The notes beneath the pieces are model-generated. The model did no database searches. It was not told the DNA's origin and saw nothing but the letters and a program-made list of their open reading frames with translations. 64,000 nt of DNA. Origin: Vulcanisaeta moutnovskia 768-28. Lineage in GTDB: Archaea > Thermoproteota > Thermoprotei > Thermoproteales > Thermocladiaceae. The stretch spans positions 682,001 to 746,000 of the forward strand of contig NC_015151.1 of NCBI RefSeq assembly GCF_000190315.1, given 5' to 3'. Shown here in pieces: positions 36,035 to 44,511 of the stretch (its first letter is position 1; each line of letters begins with the position of its first letter). The position numbers were made by a program, and so were the translations under genes.

Positions 36035-36625
36035 TCAAATTAATAATGCCTCCTTAATTCCCTCTATTATTAGTGATACTGCCCATGCCACTATTATGAG
36101 GCTCATGAACCTACCAATGAATCTAAGCATGTTGCTCCCAATGAACCTAATTATTGAGAAGCTGAACCTAATGATTAAGTACGTTATTAATGACGTAATG
36201 AGTATGCTGATTATTACCTCGGGCGCTCCATAATAGGTGGTGAAGAGCATTACCGAGGTTATTGCGCCAGGTCCAACAAGCATCGGCGTTATTATTGGCG
36301 TGAATATGAAGTCCTCTGGGCTTAGGCCCATCGTCCTTGGGGCACCTTCACGGAGTGTGTCAATGCCTATTACCAGGAGTACTATGCCACCCGCGATTCT
36401 AAAATCGGCAATGCTTATGTTGAAGGCCCTTAATATGTACGGCCCGGCCACGGCAAAGATCATCAGTAGTGTTGGTACGGCAATAGCAATGATCTTAAGG
36501 GCTTTCCTAAAGACCTCGGGTTTTTCAATACCCGGCATACTAATCATTATTGGCAGCGCACCTACTGGATCCACTATTGCAATTAGTTGTGTGGTCATTA
36601 TCAATACGTCAATTGCAATACTCAT
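36035..36625 (-). CDS. MarC/NAAT-family membrane protein
   Basis: About 196 residues, six helices. MarC signatures are IVDPVGALPIMISM at the N-terminus and ITPMLVGPGAITSVMLF in the middle. Some archaeal members take up neutral amino acids; others have no known activity. ATG 36625 is chosen because a TATA box (36649-36656) is 27 bp away. The upstream in-frame start at 36664 would lie before the promoter. Confidence 0.82.
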   Translation of the reverse strand: MSIAIDVLIMTTQLIAIVDPVGALPIMISMPGIEKPEVFRKALKIIAIAVPTLLMIFAVAGPYILRAFNISIADFRIAGGIVLLVIGIDTLREGAPRTMGLSPEDFIFTPIITPMLVGPGAITSVMLFTTYYGAPEVIISILITSLITYLIIRFSFSIIRFIGSNMLRFIGRFMSLIIVAWAVSLIIEGIKEALLI

Positions 36626-36648
36626 TATCCAATGGTGAGGCCTAAGCC

Positions 36649-36656
36649 CTTTAAAA
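36649..36656 (-). promoter_or_regulatory. TATA box of marC-like gene
   Basis: On the minus strand this reads TTTTAAAG, 27 bp before ATG 36625. Confidence 0.5.
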
Positions 36657-36720
36657 GAGTTCACTATGTACGTTGTTATGGCATGTTTACATCCTAATTT
36701 TTCTAAACCTAATTAGAAAC

Positions 36721-36730
36721 TTTAATAAAT
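36721..36730 (+). promoter_or_regulatory. TATA box of the AbrB-like gene
   Basis: TTTAATAAAT, centred 28 bp before ATG 36754. Confidence 0.5.
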
Positions 36731-36753
36731 AAATCAGTATGTATAATCTTGAT

Positions 36754-37074
36754 ATGGCGTCTGGAATTTCTAGGGTAAGGAGAGTTAGGAGAAGTATGGT
36801 AATTACTAAACTACCATATGTAACGAAGATATACATAAATTACCAAGTCCTTATACCAGCCAGTTTAGTTAAGGCTCTCAATATTGAAAATGTTTGGTAT
36901 GCGGACATAACCATTGAGTACTTCGGCCAGGAAATAACACTTGAGAGGGTTAAGTTATTGAGGACTAGGAATACGGCGAGTAGGCAATTCACAATACCGA
37001 AGGAAGTCAGGGAGAAGTATGGCATAAAACCGCTTGATGAGATTAAGATAAAGGCGATAGTACCGGTTGAGTAA
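36754..37074 (+). CDS. AbrB/MazE-fold DNA-binding protein with two motifs
   Basis: About 106 residues carrying two swapped-hairpin motifs: YQVLIPASLVKALNIENVWYADI and RQFTIPKEVREKYGIKPLDEI (the second is the canonical one). A single chain may therefore form the fold that other AbrB proteins make as dimers. The N-terminus is very basic (RVRRVRRS). No toxin gene is adjacent, so a chromatin or regulatory role is more likely than an antitoxin (inference). The start is set by the promoter. Confidence 0.75.
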   Translation: MASGISRVRRVRRSMVITKLPYVTKIYINYQVLIPASLVKALNIENVWYADITIEYFGQEITLERVKLLRTRNTASRQFTIPKEVREKYGIKPLDEIKIKAIVPVE

Positions 37075-37123
37075 TTGTCATGAAGGTAAAAATATAAAAA
37101 GGCCCTTAACTTCATAAACCACG

Positions 37124-37279
37124 ATGCCTATCAGTGATCCCGAAAAGCTTAGAATAGCTGTTGAGCATAGGTTTAATTACTGGATATGCAGGGAATGCGG
37201 GGCAAGAAACCCACCAGGTGCCGAGAAGTGCAGGAGATGTAAGAGCAAGAACCTAAGACCCAAAAGATTCAAGAGGTAA
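37124..37279 (+). CDS. rpl40e: 50S ribosomal protein L40e
   Basis: 51 residues with one four-cysteine zinc ribbon ([20 protein letters not shown]) and a basic tail, the exact layout of archaeal L40e. A TATA-like aatataaaaa at about 37090-37099 lies 29 bp before the ATG. Confidence 0.93.
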   Translation: MPISDPEKLRIAVEHRFNYWICRECGARNPPGAEKCRRCKSKNLRPKRFKR

Positions 37280-37389
37280 ATTACTCAATCCCTGCCTTAT
37301 TCTTAGTGTATTACCTAACTACGCATATTTATCGTTAACACTGTCGGTGCTTAGATAAAAATATAAAGAGGTGGTTTGAGCTTTATGTA

Positions 37390-37701
37390 ATGGAGGACGA
37401 GGATAGGTACGAGGAAGAGCCTGAAAACGAAGGAGGAAATGAGGAAATGACGAGCGGTGAGGATTACTCATCACTTGTTGATAAGGCACCTGAGTGGAGT
37501 GTTGGTGTGATACTGTATAATGGCAATGCTTATCCATTGGCCAAGTCCAAGTTTAAGAGGAGTGAGTATTACTTCTCACCGAGTTGGAGGCCTGTGGCTA
37601 AGAATGTCAGTGGCGAGGTTGTTGTTCTTAGGGATGGAAAGGTTAGCAAGTACAAGATAAGTAGGCGCGGGGATAAGTACCTTCAGGTTGTTTTAATTTA
37701 A
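37390..37701 (+). CDS. Hypothetical protein with acidic N-terminus
   Basis: 103 residues. The first 30 are dominated by Glu and Asp; the rest is a compact strand-rich domain (WSVGVILYNGNAYPLA...GEVVVLRDGKVSKYKI). Unknown family. A TATA-like element centred near 37362 is 28 bp before the ATG. It lies between L40e and the convergent thiDN. Confidence 0.55.
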   Translation: MEDEDRYEEEPENEGGNEEMTSGEDYSSLVDKAPEWSVGVILYNGNAYPLAKSKFKRSEYYFSPSWRPVAKNVSGEVVVLRDGKVSKYKISRRGDKYLQVVLI

Positions 37702-37726
37702 TGATGCTTTACCGCAGTAATTATTA

Positions 37727-39109
37727 TTAAAACCGATTCTCGTTAATACGCCTTAATATCGCCAATAACTTACTAACAACCTCCGTTGGATTTCTACCAA
37801 GTATTATGATCACAGGTTCCTTACCCCAATCACCAAGGTGGTAAATAACGTCAGGAACCCTACCAGCGTTCTTTATGGCTTGCTCAGTGCCCCAGGGTAT
37901 TGATGCACCCTCCCTAGCCTTAACCTCAGGTGGTTCCTGTCTCCTATCGTAACTGCTAACCACATAACCAAGTTTCCTCGCAGTCTCTATTACCTTATCG
38001 TCATACTTAATATTCATTGCAGACCTAACCTCAGGGTCATGCCTCATAGCAGTAAGTATATAATTAGCCACATGGGAACTAACGCCAAAGGCCGGTGGGC
38101 CGCTCGGCTTGGCCTTACCCATGTATTTAATAATCCTGCCAGGCACGGCAGCAATATCATTTAAGTCCCTAGCATAAAACGCGGGTAATGCATAGCCTAG
38201 GTTTGACTGAACCTCGGGTATGTAATTCCCAATTAGGTCGGCATTATCCTCGATAATCCTCAACGCCTTATTTAATTCATCAATAACATCAGCCCTATAG
38301 GCCCTAAGCTCGAGCCACGCCATTGGATTAACGGGGCCGTGGCCATGGCCAAGAGGTAATGAGTACTTAATGGCCGTGGTTATAAATTCCTTAGCCAGTT
38401 TAATAGCGTCCCAAGGACTTAAACCCTTAGCTAATCCAGCGGCTATGGCTGCTGAGAATGAGCAACCAGTGCCGTGTGTATTCTTTGTATCTATCCTGGG
38501 AGCCCTCAACTCCCTATACTCACCTGAATCTCTGAAGTAAACAATGTCAATACTCTCATTACCAGTTAGGTGACCACCCTTGACAATAACAATCTCTGGG
38601 TGAAGTTCTTCGGCAATAAACTTAGCAGCCCTCTTAGCATCATCCAGTGTTTCGACACGGAAACCAGCAAGGTGGGAAGCCTCAGGCGCGTTTGGAGTTA
38701 CGACCTTAGAAATGGGTATTATTACACGCCTTAGTGTTTCCATGGCCTCAGGCCTAATGAGAGGATCACCACTCTTTGCGTACATCACAGGATCAACAAC
38801 AAGCTGGAATCCCCATCTCCTTACTGCACGGGCTGCAGCCTCCATGATTTGCGAACTACTTAACATGCCTGTCTTAGCTGCATCAACACCTATGTCCTCG
38901 GCCACAGTATTTATCTGGTTCTCAACTACTAATGGGTCAATCTCCTGGACGGCCTTAACACCAAGGGTATTTTGTGCTGTTACTGCCGTTAATGCGACCA
39001 TGCCATAAACCCCAAGTGCATGAAACGTCTTTAGATCAGCCGTAATACCAGCACCACCACCTGAATCAAGACCTGCTATTGTTAATGCCCTAGGTATTCT
39101 CATGCTCAT
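37727..39109 (-). CDS. thiDN: HMP kinase/HMP-P kinase fused to thiamine-phosphate synthase (ThiDN)
   Basis: 460 residues. The N-terminal ThiD domain (about 1-265) has the ribokinase features TIAGLDSGGGAGITADLKTF and NTHGTGCSFSAAIAAGLA with the catalytic Asp/Gly loop. It phosphorylates hydroxymethylpyrimidine twice. The C-terminal ThiN domain (about 275-455; RIIKYMGKAKPSGPPAFGVSSHVA) then joins HMP-PP to the thiazole phosphate. With Thi4 at 12.2 kb this gives both thiamine branches. TATA-like stretches precede the ATG, and ThiR is the probable regulator (inference). Confidence 0.93.
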   Translation of the reverse strand: MSMRIPRALTIAGLDSGGGAGITADLKTFHALGVYGMVALTAVTAQNTLGVKAVQEIDPLVVENQINTVAEDIGVDAAKTGMLSSSQIMEAAARAVRRWGFQLVVDPVMYAKSGDPLIRPEAMETLRRVIIPISKVVTPNAPEASHLAGFRVETLDDAKRAAKFIAEELHPEIVIVKGGHLTGNESIDIVYFRDSGEYRELRAPRIDTKNTHGTGCSFSAAIAAGLAKGLSPWDAIKLAKEFITTAIKYSLPLGHGHGPVNPMAWLELRAYRADVIDELNKALRIIEDNADLIGNYIPEVQSNLGYALPAFYARDLNDIAAVPGRIIKYMGKAKPSGPPAFGVSSHVANYILTAMRHDPEVRSAMNIKYDDKVIETARKLGYVVSSYDRRQEPPEVKAREGASIPWGTEQAIKNAGRVPDVIYHLGDWGKEPVIIILGRNPTEVVSKLLAILRRINENRF

Positions 39110-39222
39110 ACGAATAATTCACTTATTATAATCATATAAATCTTTTATTAATTGTTGTTGACGAAGGAGTTCAGTGAAAGTAATTTATAAATCGTAATGA
39201 TAATTAAAGTATTGGTGAGAAA

Positions 39223-39591
39223 ATGAGAAAGGCCTTGGAAATATTCCTCGTAATATTAATCACATTAGTAACGCCAATTATTGCACATGCTTCGCAGAAC
39301 ATTGATAACCTTAATAATGCAGCGACTAATGTGACGAGTACGATAAATGGCTTCATGGACTCAATAACTAATGGTACTGAGAATATTATTAATACAGCAT
39401 TGGCGGACCTGATATCCTTCACTAATTTCTTAAAGAGTGTGATATACAGTGCTTCCGAAGCACTCGCAATACTTTTTGGCATTATTGGTGGGTTCCTATG
39501 GCTTAGTGGCATAAGTCCATATAGAGGTAGAAGACTCGTTATATCAGCAATACTACTTGCGTTATTGGCTATAATAATAATTCACATATGA
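39223..39591 (+). CDS. Signal-peptide membrane protein, VirB2/TedC-like layout
   Basis: 122 residues. The signal peptide cleaves near residue 24 (IIAHAS) and is followed by a polar helix rich in Asn/Thr. Two closely spaced hydrophobic helices (about 74-94 and 100-122) are joined by a short basic loop (SGISPYRGRRL). This is the topology of conjugative pilins of the VirB2/TrbC type, including archaeal DNA-import pilins. No conjugation ATPase is adjacent, so the assignment is only structural resemblance. A GGTGAG site precedes the ATG. Confidence 0.5.
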   Translation: MRKALEIFLVILITLVTPIIAHASQNIDNLNNAATNVTSTINGFMDSITNGTENIINTALADLISFTNFLKSVIYSASEALAILFGIIGGFLWLSGISPYRGRRLVISAILLALLAIIIIHI

Positions 39592-39634
39592 GAGAGCAAA
39601 TAATATAAACGAGCTAAGCGGTTCAGTGAGGCAT

Positions 39635-39931
39635 ATGTTCGTAAGGATCCTCGAAAGGATGGGGTTCAGGAAAAGTGATGATGATAATTACTGGTTTAAG
39701 GATTATGGAAATAACGTAGTATTAAAGGTAATGTCTGCGGGTTCTAGTGAAATAGAGATTGAACTTAACATGCCCATACCCACGGATGTTAACCCATCCT
39801 CACTCGATAAGCCTGAGGATATAATTGATTTAATAGTTAACTCACCAACAAATAAGAATCTATTATTGTCATTACTTCGTGCAATTAACGATATGATGAA
39901 CCTAAGGCTAGTAATTAACATGAGCAATTAG
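39635..39931 (+). CDS. Hypothetical protein
   Basis: About 98 residues, unknown family: a basic amphipathic N-terminal helix (FVRILERMGFRK) and an alternating strand/helix body. ATG 39635 has GTGAGG just upstream; GTG 39626 is an alternative, since a TATA-like element centred near 39605 is 21-30 bp from both. It overlaps the 3' end of the convergent srp19 gene by 4 bp. Confidence 0.5.
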   Translation: MFVRILERMGFRKSDDDNYWFKDYGNNVVLKVMSAGSSEIEIELNMPIPTDVNPSSLDKPEDIIDLIVNSPTNKNLLLSLLRAINDMMNLRLVINMSN

Positions 39932-40263
39932 ACGCCCTTTAACTGCACCGTGGTTTGCCTAATTCTAATTATTTCCTTGGCTATTAGCATGAGCAGCCTC
40001 CTCTTATTCATTGAACCAAATCTCTTAATTATTGAGTCCTTCCTAACGGCAATGTAACCATATGGACCATCAAACCAATTACTCGGGTGCTTCTTGTCGC
40101 CATAAACCTCGAATTCAAGGCCCAGGTTACTAACTGCCTTAACCAACTCCTCGATTGTTGGGGACCTCACAGCCATACTACTTGGAACTCTCCTACCAAA
40201 GCCCCTACTCCTACTTGAGTCGAAGTACACCGTCCATATAATCCAATAATCACTCTTATCCAC
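39928..40263 (-). CDS. srp19: Signal recognition particle 19 kDa protein
   Basis: 111 residues. The SRP19 signature YWIIWTVYFDSSRSRGFGRRVP at the N-terminus and PYGYIAVRKDS in the middle bind 7S RNA helices 6 and 8 and prepare the site for SRP54. GTG start. Length is normal for archaea. It is followed downstream (minus direction) by nothing co-directional, and preceded by rps8e 41 bp away. Confidence 0.93.
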   Translation of the reverse strand: MDKSDYWIIWTVYFDSSRSRGFGRRVPSSMAVRSPTIEELVKAVSNLGLEFEVYGDKKHPSNWFDGPYGYIAVRKDSIIKRFGSMNKRRLLMLIAKEIIRIRQTTVQLKGV

Positions 40264-40304
40264 GATTAATCAGGAAAACACTAATTAATAATGCTTTACT
40301 GGGG

Positions 40305-40706
40305 CTACTTCTCAAGGAGCACCGCATTTACTACGCCATCCTGTCCAGGCCTTGACGTGACCACGGCTCTGCCTCTCTCTGTCTCGATAATTGCGCCCTT
40401 AACGATAATATCCCTCTTAGCCAATTCCCTATTTGCTGGTGTTTCAAGGACTCTGAGAATCTTCACCTTAACCGCCTTACCCTCCCTAGGTATGTACAGA
40501 TTTGCATATTGAGCACCCACAATTTTAACCTTAACATTACCACCAAAGACCCTAATTACATTCCTAGTGTCATTGCTTGACAATGTTGTGTTTGTTGGTG
40601 AGCCGCCGCCCAGTGCCTTCTTCTTAACCTTATATGGCCTAGCCCTATAACCACCAGTAGGCTTCTTGGTGTCCCTGTCTTGGTAAAAGCTCAGTAGCTT
40701 AACCAC
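40305..40706 (-). CDS. rps8e: 30S ribosomal protein S8e
   Basis: 133 residues. The family signature is at the N-terminus (FYQDRDTKKPTGGYRARPYKVKKK) and the C-terminal beta domain ends GRAVVTSRPGQDGVVNAVLLEK. It is probably co-transcribed with srp19, as in several crenarchaea. Confidence 0.95.
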   Translation of the reverse strand: MVKLLSFYQDRDTKKPTGGYRARPYKVKKKALGGGSPTNTTLSSNDTRNVIRVFGGNVKVKIVGAQYANLYIPREGKAVKVKILRVLETPANRELAKRDIIVKGAIIETERGRAVVTSRPGQDGVVNAVLLEK

Positions 40707-40842
40707 GAAGACCCAACGCGAGTATTGCCTTTAAAAGATTTTGTTCCGTAAGGTATGGAATTATGATACCTAGTATTAATGAAGGACATTGTTCCTTACC
40801 AATATGCACATTTTGCACAGATAATAATGTATTAAGGTATTG

Positions 40843-42207
40843 ATGATGAAAATCAAACAGGTAATGAATGAGTATAGGCATGAAAAAGCACCTACAGACT
40901 TAGTGGAGAAGCTTCATAGTAGGATTGGGCTTAAGCTAGATCGCTATGACTTAATTAGGCTAAGGGAGTCGTTGATTGCGAAGGTACGGAATAATAGGAA
41001 CCTAGTCATTTCCCTGGGTCTATGCGTGGGTTGTGGTGCGTGCCTAACGGTATGCCCCGCATATTTAGCAACACGTAATATTAAGAACTCACCAATAGGG
41101 AGAATAACACTGGCTAAGCTATTAATACGTAGTTATTTTGATAGTAAACTAATTAATGAGGCGTATACGTACTTCTGGCAGTGTCTCACGTGTAGGAGAT
41201 GTGCATGGGTCTGTCCCTTCGGTGTTGATATTGCTGATATATCGAGAACCATTAGGTCACTACTCTATGAAATTGGCTTGGCTCCTAACTACGTGGCTGG
41301 GGTAATTAATAACCTGGAATTCACTGGAAACTTCCTAGGCCTACCCGAGGACGCCCTTAAGGAAATAATACTAAATTTGGTTGATGAAGTAAGGCTTGAG
41401 AAGGGCGTTTACGTTAATATTAAGATTAATGAGCCTGCCTACGCATTATTGCTCCCATCGGCTTGTGCCGATTATACCGTAGCAATAAATACATTTAAGG
41501 GTTACATACTACTACTTAATGAATTAGGTATAGACTTTACCCTAAGTACAAAGACACCGGACATAACAAATTACGGCTTATTCATGGATGAAAGACACAT
41601 GAGGTTAATAGCCGAGAAAATTGTTGAAGAGGCACGTAGGTTGGGCGTGAAGCTTGTAATAGCCGGTGAATGTGGACATGGTTGGAGGGTGTTTAAGAAT
41701 TACGTAATACCAAGGCTTAGGGAGTATGGCATTGAAGGAACGCACATACTCTATATAGCCGCGGATGCTATAAGGAGGAATTTAATTAGGCTCGATTCTT
41801 TAGTTAATAGTGATTTAGTGTATATATACATGGATCCATGTCACTACGCAAGAGGTGGGGATCTAGTTAAGGAGCCGAGGTTCATCATGAATAGTGTGGT
41901 GTCGCGTTACATAGAGTTGAATGAAAGACCTGAATTAGCTATATGCTGTGGAGGAACAAGTGGAATGCTAGCTAGGGAGATGGAGGAATTATCCATTAAG
42001 TACGCAGAACTCTGGTACCAAAGAGTAGTCAATAAGGGCGCTAATTGCATTGTAGTGCCATGCGCAGCCTGCAAATTACAAATGGACAGGGTATTACCAA
42101 AACTAAATAAAATGCATAGCCAAGAGGTAACATTCACAGGGTTAATGGACCTAATATACAGAGCCATGATACCGAAGAAGGGCAATGAGGGTAAGGCCGT
42201 GTCCTAA
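40843..42207 (+). CDS. DsrK/HdrD-like iron-sulfur oxidoreductase
   Basis: About 454 residues. Two [4Fe-4S] ferredoxin motifs come first (CVGCGACLTVCP near 63 and CLTCRRCAWVCP near 113). Two cysteine-rich CCG-type domains follow, the first degenerate (LPSACADY...GECGHGW) and the second complete (MDPCHYARGG, AICCGGTSG, VVPCAACK). This is the layout of the catalytic subunit of heterodisulfide reductase-like complexes and DsrK. No membrane or HdrABC partner is adjacent. ATG 40843 or 40846 may be used. Confidence 0.8.
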   Translation: MMKIKQVMNEYRHEKAPTDLVEKLHSRIGLKLDRYDLIRLRESLIAKVRNNRNLVISLGLCVGCGACLTVCPAYLATRNIKNSPIGRITLAKLLIRSYFDSKLINEAYTYFWQCLTCRRCAWVCPFGVDIADISRTIRSLLYEIGLAPNYVAGVINNLEFTGNFLGLPEDALKEIILNLVDEVRLEKGVYVNIKINEPAYALLLPSACADYTVAINTFKGYILLLNELGIDFTLSTKTPDITNYGLFMDERHMRLIAEKIVEEARRLGVKLVIAGECGHGWRVFKNYVIPRLREYGIEGTHILYIAADAIRRNLIRLDSLVNSDLVYIYMDPCHYARGGDLVKEPRFIMNSVVSRYIELNERPELAICCGGTSGMLAREMEELSIKYAELWYQRVVNKGANCIVVPCAACKLQMDRVLPKLNKMHSQEVTFTGLMDLIYRAMIPKKGNEGKAVS

Positions 42208-42261
42208 CCGCAACCCTAATGGATAATGGTTTATTAGTATTTACTTTCTATTTCCAACTCA

Positions 42262-42525
42262 ATGATTGACTACGCACTTTATAAACGCGTTATGGAGTTC
42301 TTAGCTAACTACCTAGGCCTTAGGAATAAGTCGTTGTGCATGAGCGTTCTTCACTATAACGAAGTATTAAACGGCGTAAAGATGCTCATTGCGATTTATC
42401 AAGTAGATACAGGGGAATTAATTACATATTGCGTGGTAAAATTCGATAACGTTATGAATAGGGCGGAACCATTATGTAATGAGGATAGAAAATACATAGA
42501 GAGAATATATGAAGAAGTATTATGA
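42262..42525 (+). CDS. Hypothetical protein
   Basis: 87 residues, unknown family, with three cysteines and a strand-rich centre (GVKMLIAIYQVDTGELITYCVVKFD). It follows the DsrK-like gene by 54 bp in the same direction and may be co-transcribed. Confidence 0.5.
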   Translation: MIDYALYKRVMEFLANYLGLRNKSLCMSVLHYNEVLNGVKMLIAIYQVDTGELITYCVVKFDNVMNRAEPLCNEDRKYIERIYEEVL

Positions 42526-42625
42526 TAGAATAAACTTACCGGGGATTTGAGAGGAGGAAGCATTAATTACCTAAAACACAGTATCACAGAAACACATAAA
42601 AACTAACTATTGAGACTTAAGGCGC

Positions 42626-42761
42626 GGGGCCGTAGTCTAGCCTGGCTAGGATGCCGGCCTGGGGCACCAGCCCCGATGAATGGGTTGGCACGAAGCCGGT
42701 GAACCCGGTCGCATACCTTAATGGGTATGCGGGGTATGTTCAAATCCCGGCGGCCCCACCA
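42626..42761 (+). tRNA. tRNA-Pro (GGG) with two introns
   Basis: Acceptor GGGGCCG/CGGCCCC, discriminator A, encoded CCA. The anticodon stem CCGGC/GCCGG forms only after removing about 42665-42693 (29 nt) at the canonical 37/38 site, giving loop CTGGGGA and anticodon GGG. The T stem CCGGG/CCCGG forms only after removing about 42709-42737 (29 nt), a non-canonical intron near position 52/53 or 53/54; this intron holds its own hairpin (GCATACC/GGTATGC). Exact splice sites may shift by one or two bases. A TATA-like cataaaaact lies about 29 bp upstream. Confidence 0.88.
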
Positions 42762-42843
42762 AATTAATTATTTAATCCTTACATTATCGATCAGTGAATT
42801 TTTATTGAGTTATATGTGATTTATTAAAAATAAAAGCGAAGGA

Positions 42844-43206
42844 TTATGTTTTAGTTAAGTTAAACATTGGTTCATTTATGGATATTTCTTTACTATTTTC
42901 ACTTTCGATTCTTATGGTTCTTTCTCCTCCATTTATGGAGATTGATATTACTTTTATTCTTGATTTACCGCTTATTGTAATTATTCTCTCTATTATTTTC
43001 CTAAATTCCTTATAATGATCTCCACAGCAGAAGTATAATTTTATGCCGGCCACTTCTTGGTAAAAACCTATCCATGGCTTACCACACATCTTGCACCTAA
43101 GGGTGCCGTCAATACTTAAGTAAGTCCCTGTTCTTCTGTTGTCGCCGCATAAAGCACATCCCGTGTATTCATCGCCAACTATTCTGCCATTAATTAGGAC
43201 AATCAT
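42844..43206 (-). CDS. Ta0938-like zinc-binding protein
   Basis: 120 residues. GCALCGDNRRTGTYL, CKMCGKPWIGFYQEV and YFCCGDHYKEF form a cysteine/histidine cluster resembling the small archaeal Ta0938 family, followed by a strand-rich tail of about 45 residues. Function unknown; the metal site suggests nucleic-acid or protein binding (inference). Confidence 0.6.
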   Translation of the reverse strand: MIVLINGRIVGDEYTGCALCGDNRRTGTYLSIDGTLRCKMCGKPWIGFYQEVAGIKLYFCCGDHYKEFRKIIERIITISGKSRIKVISISINGGERTIRIESENSKEISINEPMFNLTKT

Positions 43207-43344
43207 AATTTAGCTAATTATTCGGCTTTATTTTATTGTATTTTGAGGTTTCTAATCTTTTATGAACAGTTATATTTATTAATATTTTATCTAATATAAG
43301 TACATAGAAATATATTCAATAACATGCTTACGATAAAATCAAGC

Positions 43345-43352
43345 ATTTAAAT
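43345..43352 (+). promoter_or_regulatory. TATA box of the C/D box sRNA
   Basis: ATTTAAAT, centred 27 bp before the C box at 43376, so transcription would begin at the RNA's 5' end. Confidence 0.6.
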
Positions 43353-43375
43353 CCTAAGGAGATATTTTTAATGCT

Positions 43376-43424
43376 ATGATGTTAGGGAGTACGGCTGAGC
43401 CTTGATGACGTGGTCCTTCACTGA
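43376..43424 (+). ncRNA. C/D box sRNA (2'-O-methylation guide)
   Basis: A textbook archaeal arrangement: C box ATGATGT (43376-43382), 12-nt guide (43383-43394), D' CTGA (43395-43398), gcc linker, C' TTGATGA (43402-43408), 12-nt guide (43409-43420), D CTGA (43421-43424). Both guide lengths equal 12 and a TATA box sits at the correct distance. It would bind L7Ae, Nop5 and fibrillarin; the L7Ae gene is in this window. Targets were not determined. The rps8 promoter follows 13 bp later. Confidence 0.82.
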
Positions 43425-43469
43425 TGGTTCAGTAAAGTTTTTTAATTTGCGGATCTGTGCGTTGGTTGT

Positions 43470-43862
43470 ATGGTAATGCTTGACGTCCTATCCAGCGCTT
43501 TAATGATGATAAAGAATGCGGAGGCTAGGGGACATAGGGAAGTGATTATTTGGCCTTCTTCTAAGCTTGTGGGTAATGTTCTTAGGGTTATGCAAAGATA
43601 TGGCTATGTAGGTGAGATTGAGTTCATTGAGGACGGTAGGGGTGGTAAGTTCAAGGTTCAACTCCTTGGAAAAATCAATGATGTTGCTGCAATTAAGCCT
43701 CGGTTTAATGTTAAGGTTTCCGAGTTAATGGGTTGGGAGGAGAAGTACTTACCGGCCAGGAATGTCGGCATACTAATCCTAAGCACATCAAAGGGTGTAT
43801 TATCACATCTAGAGGCTAGGCAGTTAAATGTTGGTGGTGTATTAGTTGCGTATGTTTATTAA
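43470..43862 (+). CDS. rps8: 30S ribosomal protein S8
   Basis: 130 residues of universal S8: [19 protein letters not shown] at the N-terminus, [22 protein letters not shown] in the middle, and the RNA-binding [21 protein letters not shown] at the C-terminus. A TATA-like tttttaattt lies 28 bp before the ATG. It is followed by rpl32e but lacks the rest of the spc operon (S14, L6), so the cluster is split in this genome. Confidence 0.95.
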   Translation: MVMLDVLSSALMMIKNAEARGHREVIIWPSSKLVGNVLRVMQRYGYVGEIEFIEDGRGGKFKVQLLGKINDVAAIKPRFNVKVSELMGWEEKYLPARNVGILILSTSKGVLSHLEARQLNVGGVLVAYVY

Positions 43863-43902
43863 TGTGGTAAATTTAAAAAGGCATTAACTAGGTGCTTCTG
43901 CG

Positions 43903-44511
43903 ATGTCCACGGAAGAGAATAAGCCCACGGAGCAGCAAGCAATGGAGTCGCAAACAACTAATGAGCAAGTGACTACTCAACAGGCAGAGGAACAGGCACA
44001 ACAGACCCAGCAAGCTCCTGAGCAGGCAGCGGCTAAACCAGAGACTAAGCCTGAGGTTAAGGAGGTGAAGTTACCAAGACCAAGAGTTTCCTTGAGTGAT
44101 AAGTTGAGACGGTTATTAAGGCTTAGGTTATTGATGGAGAGGAGAGAACCGCGTTGGATGAGGATGGATGAATGGAGGTATCTTAGGGTCGCCCATGGCG
44201 AGCACTGGCGTAAGCCCAGGGGTAATGATAATAAGATTAGGCTTGAGATTAAGGGTTACCCGAAGAGGGTTAAGGTTGGTTATGGGAAGCCCAGGTTAGT
44301 TAAGAATTTGCATCCAACAGGGTTTAAGCTCGTCCTTGTGCATAGGCCTGAGGAGGTTGATAAGGTTGACCCTAATACCGAGGCTATCGTCATTGGAAGA
44401 ACCGTTGGACTTAGGAAGAGAGTCGAGATTGTTAAGAGGGCTATTGAGAGGGGCGTTAGGGTAATGAATGTGACTAAGGACGTAATTGAGGAATTAAAAA
44501 GGACTCAGTAA
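43903..44511 (+). CDS. rpl32e: 50S ribosomal protein L32e with Gln/Glu-rich extension
   Basis: 202 residues. The L32e core occupies the C-terminal 130 or so (WRKPRGNDNKIRLEIKGYPKRVKVGYGKPR). The first 55 residues are low-complexity Gln/Thr/Glu/Pro, not part of the standard fold. It has its own TATA-like element (aaatttaaaaag, about 43868). The 3' end overlaps the convergent S9 peptidase gene by 38 bp. Confidence 0.93.
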   Translation: MSTEENKPTEQQAMESQTTNEQVTTQQAEEQAQQTQQAPEQAAAKPETKPEVKEVKLPRPRVSLSDKLRRLLRLRLLMERREPRWMRMDEWRYLRVAHGEHWRKPRGNDNKIRLEIKGYPKRVKVGYGKPRLVKNLHPTGFKLVLVHRPEEVDKVDPNTEAIVIGRTVGLRKRVEIVKRAIERGVRVMNVTKDVIEELKRTQ

